Shown: piece after piece, positions 54,568-62,584 of the stretch
Numbering within the stretch: position 1 is the first letter of the stretch
Layout: each line of letters begins with the position of its first letter
Source: Bradyrhizobium lablabi
GTDB taxonomy: Bacteria > Pseudomonadota > Alphaproteobacteria > Rhizobiales > Xanthobacteraceae
Length of the DNA: 64,000 nucleotides
Direction of reading: 5' to 3'
Assembly: GCF_018129385.1 (NCBI RefSeq)
Contig: NZ_JAFCLN010000004.1
Coordinates: forward strand, 248,001-312,000
Notes under the pieces: generated by a model
The model's database searches: none
What the model was told of the DNA's origin: nothing
What the model saw: only the letters and a program-made list of their open reading frames with translations
Program-made: the position numbers and the translations under genes

Positions 54568-56247
54568 TCACTGTTGCGAAAGACTGGCCAGCCGCAGGCC
54601 TCGAACAAATCGCTCCAGAAGATCGGCATCGTTGCAGTAGAACAGCTCCTGCCGGGCGGTATCGGCGTTGTAGTTCGGCTTGCGCTGGAGCAGTTCGGCA
54701 ACCGCCGCCTCGGCCTGCGCCTTCTCGCCGAGAAGGCCCAGCGAAGCGGCAAGCGGCGCAAATGCCTGATAGGTGGCGTTGCTCTGCCGCGTTGCCCGTC
54801 GGGAAAACTCGACCGCTATGTCATATTCGCCCAGGGAAAAGTGTGTCCAGGCGCGCACATGATGAAAGCTCCAGAGATGGTTGTCGCGCGGACTGAGAAC
54901 GGTTGCGCGGTCGAGCAGGGTTTCAGCCTCCGTCTCCCGGCCATGCCACAGCATGTTGAAGCCTTGTGCGAAATAGGCTTGCGCGAAACTCGGGTTCAAC
55001 TCCAGAGCCACATCGAGAGCCGCCAGCGCTTCGTTATTCTGATGCGTCAGGCACAGAACCCGTCCAAGCGCGCATTGGCAAAAGCAGTCAAGTTCATCCA
55101 GAGCCACGGCCTCTCGCGCCTGCCGCAGGGCCGTTTGAAGCCGCACCGCGCGAACCTTTGGTTCGTCCAGGAACGAGCGTTGCAGATTGACGTAACTGAG
55201 AGCTCCGTGTCCACGAGCGAACTGAGAATCCTCCGCGATGGCGCGCTTGAAATATTCCTCGGCGGAGTCGAAACCGGGCGTGGTAAATCGCCACAGATTC
55301 CACAGGCCGCGCTGGTAGCAGTCCCAGGCGTTCAGGTTCTCGGGCGCCTTGCGCGCGGCGAGTTGCTGCTCGACCTTGGATAATTCGGGTTCGATCGTCG
55401 CGGCGATCTGCCTCGCCATCTCATCCTGGATGTCAAAGATGTACTCCAGATGCAGATCGTACTTGTCCGACCACAATTGCTGTCCATCGGCTGTCCGGAC
55501 CAGTTCCGCCGTGATGCGCACAGCGTCACGATTTTTGCGGACGCTTCCGAGCAACACATATTTTACACTCAGCTGTTCGCCGATTTCCCGGGCATCCATC
55601 GCTCGCCCCTGGAATGCGATGGTCGAATGCCGCGAGATCACCGACAGCCACCGATTGCGTGCGAGAAGTCGAATGATGTCCTCTGTCAGACCATAGCTGA
55701 AGTAATCGTTCTCCGGATCATCGGACATGTTTTCGAACAGCATGACGGCGATCGACAACCGCGCAAGAGCCTCTGCCCTGACGGATTCCGAGACGATGTT
55801 CTCGAGGCTGGATACTTCTGCCGCGACGGAGAAGTTCACGGGGGTGCCTCCGGATGTGCTGCCGGGCTCCGCAACAATCGGACGCCCTTCGTCGTCCGAT
55901 TTCGCCGCTTCGTCGACATGAACGTCCCCGATGAAGCGAAAGCCGCGCTTGTGCAGCGTCCGAATGAGCGCCTGGTCGTTCCCATTGTCGCCGAGCGCGC
56001 GCCTCGCAGCGTTGATCCGGCTGCTGAGCGCAGCTTCCGAGATGATTCGACCGTGCCAGATCGCCTCGATCAGCTCATCCTTGCTGACGATCCGGTCGTG
56101 GTTGCGCACGAGATAGGCAATGAGGTCGAAGACCTGAGGTTCGACATGAACGAATTCGCCTCGCCTGCGCAGCTCTTGCTGGCCGAGGTCGATTTCGAAC
56201 CCGCCGAACCTGTATTTCAGCAATTCCTTCGGTAATGCCGATACCAC
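54568..56247 (-). CDS. winged-helix regulator with TolB-like and TPR domains
   Basis: A 559-residue protein that starts with a GTG (MVSALPKELLKYRFGGFEID). An OmpR-type winged-helix DNA-binding domain occupies residues 10-110 (VEPQVFDLIAYLVRNHDR, RINAARRALGDNG, HKRGFRFIG). A region of about 165-300 (LSIAVMLFENMSDDPENDYF, YGLTEDIIRLLARNRWLSVI) is a TolB-like/adenylate-cyclase-associated domain. The C-terminal 250 residues are TPR-like helical repeats. This CadC/HilA-type architecture is common in Bradyrhizobium and has no transmembrane helix here, so it acts in the cytoplasm. The target is unknown. It is convergent with the DUF3551 gene. Confidence 0.82.
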   Translation of the reverse strand: MVSALPKELLKYRFGGFEIDLGQQELRRRGEFVHVEPQVFDLIAYLVRNHDRIVSKDELIEAIWHGRIISEAALSSRINAARRALGDNGNDQALIRTLHKRGFRFIGDVHVDEAAKSDDEGRPIVAEPGSTSGGTPVNFSVAAEVSSLENIVSESVRAEALARLSIAVMLFENMSDDPENDYFSYGLTEDIIRLLARNRWLSVISRHSTIAFQGRAMDAREIGEQLSVKYVLLGSVRKNRDAVRITAELVRTADGQQLWSDKYDLHLEYIFDIQDEMARQIAATIEPELSKVEQQLAARKAPENLNAWDCYQRGLWNLWRFTTPGFDSAEEYFKRAIAEDSQFARGHGALSYVNLQRSFLDEPKVRAVRLQTALRQAREAVALDELDCFCQCALGRVLCLTHQNNEALAALDVALELNPSFAQAYFAQGFNMLWHGRETEAETLLDRATVLSPRDNHLWSFHHVRAWTHFSLGEYDIAVEFSRRATRQSNATYQAFAPLAASLGLLGEKAQAEAAVAELLQRKPNYNADTARQELFYCNDADLLERFVRGLRLASLSQQ

Positions 56248-56417
56248 GCTGAAGCCTCATTGCGAGAGATCGCAAAAAATACGCTGGATCGATTTTATCA
56301 ACGCCGCCGTTGTCGTTCAAATGATAGACGACTTGAGCGGAAAATTGGGGCTTGCTGAAACGGTTGGCGTTTCCGAGCCCGAGCACGGACAAGGCGGCAA
56401 CCAGCGAATGCGCCAGT

Positions 56418-57287
56418 CTAGCGCTTCGTCTTGGGAAGCAGCATCCTGCCCTGGGACGCAATATCACCCCACTTGGCCGACCAGGTGACTTCCGAGGCGG
56501 AGGGTTGCTCGGCGTCATGGTGACCCCCGGCGCCCTGGAGCGCGAACAGGCCTCCCTGCGGATCGACGCACCGGGCGATCCAGCAACCATCGGTCAATTC
56601 GATGGGACCCTGGAGGACCCGGCCGCCGGCCTTATGGACGCGATTGGCCGCCGCGCCGATATCGTCGACATTGAAGTAATAGAGCCAGCACGGCTGCGGC
56701 ACGCTCGGAAGCTTGGTGAGCATGCCGCCGACCGTCTGCCCGCTTGCGGAAAACAATTGATACAGGTCCTCCGGATCGGTCTCGCCGGAGTCCTTCTGCC
56801 AGCCAAAAAGCGCGCCGTAAAAGTCAAAGATCTTGTTCCGGTCCTCAGCCAGCAACTCGTGCCAGCCCACGCGCCCGGGCTGATCCAGCCCGCCGGGTTG
56901 CGCATGGCGATAGGTGAGACCTGAGACCAGCGCAAACGTCGCCTTTTGCGGATCGGCGACCACGGAAACCCGGCCGATATTGCTGTCGGTCGGCGGGAGC
57001 AGCACGGCGCCTCCAAGACGCCTGATCCGTGCGGCCGTCGCATCCATGTCATCGACCGCGACGTAGCCCAGCCACCTCGGCGTTGCCCCCAATCGCCGCC
57101 CCTCTTCCGGGAGCTCCATGAGCCCGCCTACCGGAACGTCGCCGGCACTGAGCACCGAGTAGGTCAATTTCGAAGTCGACGCATCCTGCACGCCCCAGCC
57201 GACAACCTCGCCATAAAAGGCGCCTGCTGCCGCAAGGTCAGTGGTCAGTAGTTCGTACCAGGCGAACTGTCCGAGCTGATCGGCCAA
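56418..57287 (-). CDS. two-domain VOC (glyoxalase-like) protein
   Basis: A 289-residue protein with two tandem vicinal-oxygen-chelate units, about 1-125 and 135-265. The repeated cores are FAWYELLTTDLAAAGAFYGE and GWHELLAEDRNKIFDFYGAL, each followed by a WLGYVAVDDMDATAARI or CWLYYFNVDDIGAAANRV segment and a GG-rich strand (GGAVLLPPTD, GGRVLQGPIEL). Such proteins are usually small-molecule-binding or resistance proteins of the glyoxalase superfamily. The substrate is unknown. The first 130 bases of the gap to the TOMM precursor are on its upstream side. Confidence 0.85.
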   Translation of the reverse strand: MADQLGQFAWYELLTTDLAAAGAFYGEVVGWGVQDASTSKLTYSVLSAGDVPVGGLMELPEEGRRLGATPRWLGYVAVDDMDATAARIRRLGGAVLLPPTDSNIGRVSVVADPQKATFALVSGLTYRHAQPGGLDQPGRVGWHELLAEDRNKIFDFYGALFGWQKDSGETDPEDLYQLFSASGQTVGGMLTKLPSVPQPCWLYYFNVDDIGAAANRVHKAGGRVLQGPIELTDGCWIARCVDPQGGLFALQGAGGHHDAEQPSASEVTWSAKWGDIASQGRMLLPKTKR

Positions 57288-57458
57288 CTATTTACTCCGC
57301 ACACGCCCGGACTGGATTGCGCACTGCACCAAGTCGCACGCGGCGCAATCGCTCTACGGGCGCGGGTGATTGTTGCCATGGAGTAAAATGCGGCAAAAAA
57401 CGTTCATGAAGATGAATGCTATTCAGACGAGCGTTACATTTTCGTGTGCGCATGAATC

Positions 57459-57487
57459 TTGCCTGCCTTGTTTGGTCGGCGTAGCAT
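57459..57487 (+). promoter_or_regulatory. candidate sigma-70 promoter for the TOMM cluster
   Basis: TTGCCT at 57459-57464 and TAGCAT at 57482-57487 are separated by 17 bases, matching sigma-70 spacing but with imperfect hexamers. The precursor ribosome site (GGAGGA, 57518-57523) is 30 bases further on. This is the best candidate visible, not a demonstrated promoter. Confidence 0.3.
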
Positions 57488-57530
57488 CCGCCCGATAAAT
57501 ATCCTTCTTGCAATGTTGGAGGATGCGACC

Positions 57531-58019
57531 ATGGCTCGGTTGAAGCAAGCGTCGAAAAAGAAGCGGATAACCAAAACCGCCGTGCCGGTGCTCGGAGTTG
57601 CCGGACTGACTTTCTCGGCGGCGGGAAGCGCATTGGCATCGGCCGTACCGACCGGCGACGTTCAGCAGCGGACGAATTTCGCACCCGGCATGATGATCAC
57701 GCTCGGCGAAGAGGAGCTTGCCGACGTCAGCCTCGCCACCTTCCGCCTCTTCGATGACGACGATATCTCCGCCGCGGGCATCCAGCTCGCGCGCGGATGC
57801 GGCGGCTGCCGGGGATGTGGCGGATGTGGTGGCTTCCGCGGATGCGGCGGCGGCTTCCGTGCATGCGGTGGTTGTCGCGGCTGTGGAGGCTGCGGATGCA
57901 GAGGCTGCCGATGCGGCGTCGGTTGCGGTGGCTGCGGCGTCGGCTTTATCGGGCTCGGAGTGCCTTGGGTCGCATGCGCCGGTTGCTGTGCGTCGTGGGG
58001 CGCCTGCCGCTGGTGTTAG
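57531..58019 (+). CDS. TOMM/LAP-type RiPP precursor peptide, cysteine-rich
   Basis: A 162-residue precursor from the ATG at 57531, with the excellent ribosome site TTGGAGGAT seven bases before it. Residues 1-38 look like a signal peptide: MARLKQASKKKRITK, a hydrophobic stretch VPVLGVAGLTF and the cleavage-like ALASA. Residues 39-88 form a leader-like segment rich in acidic residues (NFAPGMMITLGEEEL, FRLFDDDD). Residues 89-162 form the core: 19 cysteines at 90, 93, 96, 99, 105, 112, 115, 118, 121, 123, 126, 128, 132, 135, 149, 152, 153, 159 and 162 among Gly and Arg, with a single Ser (155) and no Thr. The leader contains no cysteine. The next two genes encode the modifying enzymes, so most cysteines are candidates for thiazole formation. 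Confidence 0.85.
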   Translation: MARLKQASKKKRITKTAVPVLGVAGLTFSAAGSALASAVPTGDVQQRTNFAPGMMITLGEEELADVSLATFRLFDDDDISAAGIQLARGCGGCRGCGGCGGFRGCGGGFRACGGCRGCGGCGCRGCRCGVGCGGCGVGFIGLGVPWVACAGCCASWGACRWC

Positions 58020-58160
58020 GCCGCGGCGCCTTCTGACTGTGTACGACAAGGCACGATTTCATTGGCCGGGCTCGCGATCGACCCGGCCACTTTCTTGTTT
58101 CTTCGAAAACGTCGGCCTGCCGGCAAGGGCGATAGGCAACAGGATACGCGTGCTGACCCG

Positions 58161-60407
58161 ATGACAGCCAATCGCAAGAGCCGCGTCGTGAAGCAGACCC
58201 GCAAGGATATTTTGCGATTCGCGCCGAACTTCACGGCCTATGTGCTGCCTCCCGATGTGGTCTGTCTCTATTCCGAGGACCGCAAGTTTTTCCTGCACGG
58301 CGAATTGTATTGCGCGCTGGCTACAGTGATCGGCAAGGATGGAAAGGCTGCCCCGGAGATCGTTCGCCGGCTTTCGAAGAATTTTCCCGCCGACAAGATC
58401 GAGGAAGCGATCAAAAGGCTGGTGGAGCGCCGATACGTCGTTAGCGGAGCATCGCACGCATTCCCGGGCGCCGTTGCCGGATATTGGGCAAGCCTCGGCC
58501 TGCCTCCCGCCGTTGCGGAACAGAATCTTCGCGATTGTCCCGTGCAGGTGGAATCCATCAACGTCAAGGGCGCAAGGCAACTTGCTGCTGCCTTGAGCCA
58601 ACTCGGCGTTCAAACCGCCAAGCGCTCGCCGAAGCTCGTGATCACGCTGGTGAACGACTATCTCGACCCGCGGCTGATCGAGATCAACCGCAAGCGCGTG
58701 GCCGATGGAACACCGTGGCTGCTCGTGCAGCCGTCCGGCGTGTTTCCGCTGACAGGCCCCGTCTTCAAGCCAGGCGAGAGCGCATGCTGGACGTGCCTGT
58801 TCGATCGCATGATCCGTAACAGGGAGATCAAGGGATTCCTCAACCGCGGACCGGCGCAGCCGGTCGCCATATCGCCTCTGGTCCAGGACTCCGTCGGACA
58901 GACCGCCATCCACTTCGCCGCCGTCGAAATCACGAAAGCGATCGCCTCCGGTTTTCGCACCGACCTGCGCGATCACATTGCAAGCTTCGACCTGACCGGT
59001 GCGGTCATCGCCAAGCATTACGTCGCCAAGCGTCCGCAATGTTCCACTTGCGGCAGCAAGAAGCTACAGAACCCGCGCCGGACGGCAACGCCGATCGAGA
59101 TCGCCGAAGGCCGAAAGCTCATCATGACCAGCGGCGGATACCGCACCGTGACGTCGAGGGCCACCGTCGCGCGCTTCCGCAAGCACGTCAGCCCGTTGAC
59201 CGGCGTGGTCACGCGGCTCGAGCGGATCGAGGCCGATCTGCCGATGAACACCAATTTTTTCGCTCACCACAATTTCTCCGCGCCCGCCTTCAGTGTCGAT
59301 CAGCTCCGATCGGGACTGAGCGGCGGCAGCTTCGGCAAGGGCTCCACCGCCGAGCAGGGAGAGGCCAGCGCGCTGATGGAGGCGATCGAGCGCTACTCCG
59401 GCATTTTCCAGGGCGACGAGATCAGGGCGGAGCGCCGCTTTACCGATTTCGCCCCCGGCGATGCCCTGCTTCCGAACGACGTCCAGCTCTTCAGCGACAC
59501 GCAGTTTCAGAACAGGCATGCGCCGCAGCCGGACGATATGCATCCGGTTCCCGAACCGCTCGATCCCTCGAGCAGGACCGAGTGGTCGCCGGTCTGGTCG
59601 TTGCGCGACCGGCGTTTCAAATATCTTCCAACCGGCGTGCTGTACTTCTTCTACGGCGGCTTCCACACCGATTCCAACGGATGCGCGGCCGGCAACACGC
59701 GCGAGGAAGCCATCGTGCAGGGCTTCCTCGAACTGGTCGAACGCGATGCCTACGCCATCTGGTGGTACAACCGGGTGCAGCGTGCCGAGGTCGACCTCAG
59801 CCAATTCCAGGATTCCTACGTCCAGGACCTGCAAGCCCAGTTTGCCGATGCCGGGCGCAGGATCTGGGTGCTCGACATCACCAGCGATCTCGGCATCCCC
59901 GCTTACGTGGCGATCACGCACTGGATGCAGAACGGACACGAGAATATCGAGTTCGGCTCCGGTGCGCATTTCGATCGCCGCATTGCCCTGCTGCGTTCCC
60001 TCACCGAGCTGACCCAGTTCATGTCGATCGGCATGATGGGCGGCGGAAGCGGCGAGAAGCCGACGCTCGACGGTGTCACGCCGCTCCGGCTGGAGGATTA
60101 TCCGTTCCTGATCCCCAGCGACAATCCGATCGTGCCGCCGGCGCCGAGCCTCAAGGTTCCCGACAATACCAGCGGCCAGGTCAATGCCTGCATCGAGATC
60201 GCCACCGGCGCAGGGTACGATTTCCTCGTGCTCGACCAGACGCGGCCCGACGTCGAGGTCCCCGTCGTCAGGGTGCTCGTTCCGGGCTTGCGGCATTTCT
60301 ATCGCCGCTTCGCACCGGGCCGGCTTTACGACGTTCCGGTGAAGCTTGGATTGCTGGATCGCCCGCGAACGGAGAGCGAACTTACGCCGTTCCTTCCGCA
60401 CACCTGA
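58161..60407 (+). CDS. fused TOMM cyclodehydratase (E1-like domain plus YcaO domain)
   Basis: A 748-residue enzyme starting at the ATG at 58161 (MTANRKSRVVKQTRKDI), the only ATG before the conserved region. Residues 1-345 resemble the E1/SagC-like leader-binding partner, with zinc ligands in SACWTCLFDR (Cys209, 212) and PQCSTCG (Cys294, 297). Residues about 345-748 are a YcaO domain: GEASALMEAIERYSG (Glu401, 407, 410) and NTREEAIVQGFLELVERDA (Glu515, 516, 524, 527, Arg528), which bind ATP and Mg and activate the amide for cyclisation. The protein ends TPFLPHT, a proline-containing tail similar to the PxPxP tail of azoline-forming YcaOs. It starts 141 bases after the precursor and precedes the SagB gene by 13 bases. 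Confidence 0.88.
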   Translation: MTANRKSRVVKQTRKDILRFAPNFTAYVLPPDVVCLYSEDRKFFLHGELYCALATVIGKDGKAAPEIVRRLSKNFPADKIEEAIKRLVERRYVVSGASHAFPGAVAGYWASLGLPPAVAEQNLRDCPVQVESINVKGARQLAAALSQLGVQTAKRSPKLVITLVNDYLDPRLIEINRKRVADGTPWLLVQPSGVFPLTGPVFKPGESACWTCLFDRMIRNREIKGFLNRGPAQPVAISPLVQDSVGQTAIHFAAVEITKAIASGFRTDLRDHIASFDLTGAVIAKHYVAKRPQCSTCGSKKLQNPRRTATPIEIAEGRKLIMTSGGYRTVTSRATVARFRKHVSPLTGVVTRLERIEADLPMNTNFFAHHNFSAPAFSVDQLRSGLSGGSFGKGSTAEQGEASALMEAIERYSGIFQGDEIRAERRFTDFAPGDALLPNDVQLFSDTQFQNRHAPQPDDMHPVPEPLDPSSRTEWSPVWSLRDRRFKYLPTGVLYFFYGGFHTDSNGCAAGNTREEAIVQGFLELVERDAYAIWWYNRVQRAEVDLSQFQDSYVQDLQAQFADAGRRIWVLDITSDLGIPAYVAITHWMQNGHENIEFGSGAHFDRRIALLRSLTELTQFMSIGMMGGGSGEKPTLDGVTPLRLEDYPFLIPSDNPIVPPAPSLKVPDNTSGQVNACIEIATGAGYDFLVLDQTRPDVEVPVVRVLVPGLRHFYRRFAPGRLYDVPVKLGLLDRPRTESELTPFLPHT

Positions 60408-60420
60408 AGGCGGGTCTTCC

Positions 60421-61926
60421 GTGAGCGCTCCCAGGAAAAAGCTGAAGAAAAAGCTGAAGAAAACGCACACGAAGACGCAGACGAAAAAGCAAACCAGCAA
60501 GGTGTCCTCGGTCCTCGCCGTCCGATTGAACGGCCGTTTTTCCCTTCACATCCAGGCAGACGGAAGTATCGCCGCCACGCTGGGTGCCTATTCGGCCAGT
60601 TTGGGACAGTTCAGTGCGGCCGCGATGGACCGTGCGAGACATCTGACCACAGGCCTGCCGCTCGCCTCCTTTGCAGGCAAGAGCGCCCTCGCAAGGCAAG
60701 TGCAGGTCCTGGTGCACCGATTGGCGCAGAACGGGCTCCTCGAATACCGCCTGTCCTCTCCGCGCGGCGAGACGGATGTCGTGGTGATCGAGCCGCAGAT
60801 CCCCGAGTACTGGCCGCAACCCGCAAAGCTCGGGAACGGCGATACGATCGTGCTGTCGCGCTTTGCCTATCTGCGCCGGCGCGGTAACGAGATGGTGCTG
60901 GAATCGCCGCGCGCCGGTGCGCTGTTTCGGATCGGCGATCCCGCGATCGCTGCCACCCTCGCCACCCTGTCGCGGCCGCAAAAAATCAGCACGCTTCGCC
61001 GCCAGTCCGCCTCCCTCAACCTCGATCTGCTGGGGTTGCTGCTCGACAGCCGGATTCTGCTCAAACTCGACGCGAAAGGCGGCGACGGCCTCCGGCCGAA
61101 CGAAGGCGACGGCGATCTTGTTCTCTGGGATTTTCACGATCTGATGTTTCACACGCGAAGCACGGAGGGCAGGCACGCCAATCTGCTTGGCGGCACTTAC
61201 GCCAATGCGAGCGCGGTTGCACCGCTCCCCGCGGTGCGCCCGCATTGGCCGGGCAAGAAGATCGACCTTGGCAAATTCTCCGCGCGGGAGCCGATCTCGC
61301 CCTTCGCAAACTTGTTGCGCGAACGTCATTCGATACGGGATTTCGACGACGAGCATCCGCTCACGCTCGCCGAACTCGCGCAGTTTCTCGAAACCTCGGC
61401 CCGCGTGCTGTCGGAATGGAGGAGCGAGGCGAATTTCGACGGCGGCCCGGAAGTCGCCTACAGCACGAGGCCCTATCCCGCGGCGGGCAGCGCCTACGAG
61501 CTGGAATTGTACCTTGCGGTTTCAAACTGTGAGGGACTTGTGCGCGGCTTCTACCACTACGACGCAGGCGGCCACGCCCTGACAGAGATTGATGCCTCCC
61601 CGCAGCAGCTCCAGGCGCTGTCGACGGCGGCCGTGTTTGCCATGGACGCGTCCGGTCCGCCGCAGGTCCTGATCACGATCGCCGCGCGCTTTGGGCGGAT
61701 CTCCTGGAAATACAGCTCGATCGCATATTCGCTGATCCTGAGGGACGTCGGCGCCCTGATCCAGACGTTCTATCTGGCGGCAACCGATATGGGCCTCGGC
61801 GGCTGCGCCATCGGCATCAGCAACATCGATCTCTTCGCAAAAATGACGAAACTCGAATTTCACGTCGAGGGCCCGGTCGGCCAGTTCGCGCTCGGGCGGC
61901 CCAGAAAGGCGCCGGCCGCCGGCTAG
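60421..61926 (+). CDS. SagB-type FMN dehydrogenase (azoline oxidase)
   Basis: A 501-residue nitroreductase-family protein that oxidises thiazolines to thiazoles. It starts at a GTG at 60421 (MSAPRKKLKKKLKK), 13 bases after the cyclodehydratase stop. The first 27 residues are an unusual Lys/Thr-rich tail. Residues about 28-240 are the variable N-terminal region, followed by the nitroreductase domain: NLLRERHSIRDFDDEHPLTL, TRPYPAAGSAYELELYLAVS, GFYHYDAGGHAL, FGRISWKYSSIAYSLILRDV and ATDMGLGGCAIGI, which form the FMN site and dimer interface of SagB. It is the last gene of the cluster. An AT-rich hairpin follows within 35 bases. Confidence 0.87.
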   Translation: MSAPRKKLKKKLKKTHTKTQTKKQTSKVSSVLAVRLNGRFSLHIQADGSIAATLGAYSASLGQFSAAAMDRARHLTTGLPLASFAGKSALARQVQVLVHRLAQNGLLEYRLSSPRGETDVVVIEPQIPEYWPQPAKLGNGDTIVLSRFAYLRRRGNEMVLESPRAGALFRIGDPAIAATLATLSRPQKISTLRRQSASLNLDLLGLLLDSRILLKLDAKGGDGLRPNEGDGDLVLWDFHDLMFHTRSTEGRHANLLGGTYANASAVAPLPAVRPHWPGKKIDLGKFSAREPISPFANLLRERHSIRDFDDEHPLTLAELAQFLETSARVLSEWRSEANFDGGPEVAYSTRPYPAAGSAYELELYLAVSNCEGLVRGFYHYDAGGHALTEIDASPQQLQALSTAAVFAMDASGPPQVLITIAARFGRISWKYSSIAYSLILRDVGALIQTFYLAATDMGLGGCAIGISNIDLFAKMTKLEFHVEGPVGQFALGRPRKAPAAG

Positions 61927-61958
61927 AGAGCGGGCCCGCTGGCCCGACGTGCAAATCC

Positions 61959-61977
61959 GATTCTGATTTTCAGAATC
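61959..61977. terminator. AT-rich hairpin after the TOMM operon
   Basis: Arms GATTCTGA (61959-61966) and TCAGAATC (61970-61977) are perfectly complementary around TTT. The hairpin lies 33 bases after the dehydrogenase stop, in the position of an operon terminator, but no T-tract follows and the stem is AT-rich. It could also be a protein-binding dyad. The assignment is tentative. Confidence 0.35.
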
Positions 61978-62047
61978 AATGTCAAGCCCTCAAATCAAAA
62001 ATATTCCTCTTGTCAATTTCGGCAAATCAGAATTATAACAACGGCAC

Positions 62048-62400
62048 CTCATCCCCGAGGAGGGGCGTTGGCCGTCGCCACCAAACGTTGGGATGGGATG
62101 CGGTGGACGCGCTTGTTCAGCAGACGACTGAGCAAGGGCGTACGGCGAAGTCGTGTGGTCCTGGCGCCGCGACGCTGGCGTTAAGTCGGTGGGAGCAATC
62201 CCGCAGGCGATGGTGACAACAAGCCCGCTCACCAGGGAGAGCGCGATATAAGTCGTAAAACCATTGCGCAGGGGATGTCGGACTGCCTCCGCTCACCTGT
62301 ATGCTCGTGTGCATTTCTTTTTTGCGCAAGCAAAGCACACGAGACCGCGGGTGCAGCGCGCACCCGGCATTCCCTGCGCCCTCTATCGTTAGAGGCGCGA
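62048..62400. repeat. bradyrhizobial multicopy intergenic element (degenerate)
   Basis: The stretch from CATCCCCGAGGAGGGGCGTTG through GTACGGCGAAGTCGTGTGG, AAACCATTGCGCAGGG and GCACCCGGCATTCCCTGCGC to CCTCTATCGTTAGAGGCG matches, from memory, a long repeat found many times in bradyrhizobial chromosomes. Short open readings on both strands cross it but none has gene character. It lies between the TOMM cluster and the MFS gene; with 61927-62047 and 62401-62458, the whole 61927-62584 gap contains no gene. Confidence 0.55.
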
Positions 62401-62458
62401 TTAGGTTTGCAAAGCTCGGATGCAAATTGCACCGCGAGAACGCTGACACATATTCAGT

Positions 62459-62570
62459 CGTCGTCCCCCCGGCTTGACCGGGGGACCCAGTATTCCAGAG
62501 ACGCCAGTGATTGAACCGATAAGCCGCGGCGTACTGGTTCGCCCGGTCAAGCCGGGCGATGACGACGGTG
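62459..62570. repeat. palindromic repeat, CGTCGTCCCC...GATGACGACG type
   Basis: The outer ends CGTCGTC and GACGACG are complementary, and inside them CCCCCGGCTTGACCGGGGG and GCCCGGTCAAGCCGGGC are two perfect or near-perfect hairpins. It lies 15 bases before the stop of the convergent MFS gene. This repeat type is also common in bradyrhizobia. Confidence 0.75.
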
Positions 62571-62584
62571 GGTGTTTGACCGCC

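Noticed and set aside
57718..58164. 148-codon reading overlapping the TOMM precursor in another frame
   Set aside because: It is an Ala/Val/Asp-rich frame shadow of the Gly/Cys codons. The precursor frame has the ribosome site and family context.
62117..62449. 110-codon minus-strand reading in the repeat region after the TOMM cluster
   Set aside because: It falls within a multicopy-type repeat whose translated fragments recur in bradyrhizobial annotations as spurious hypothetical proteins.
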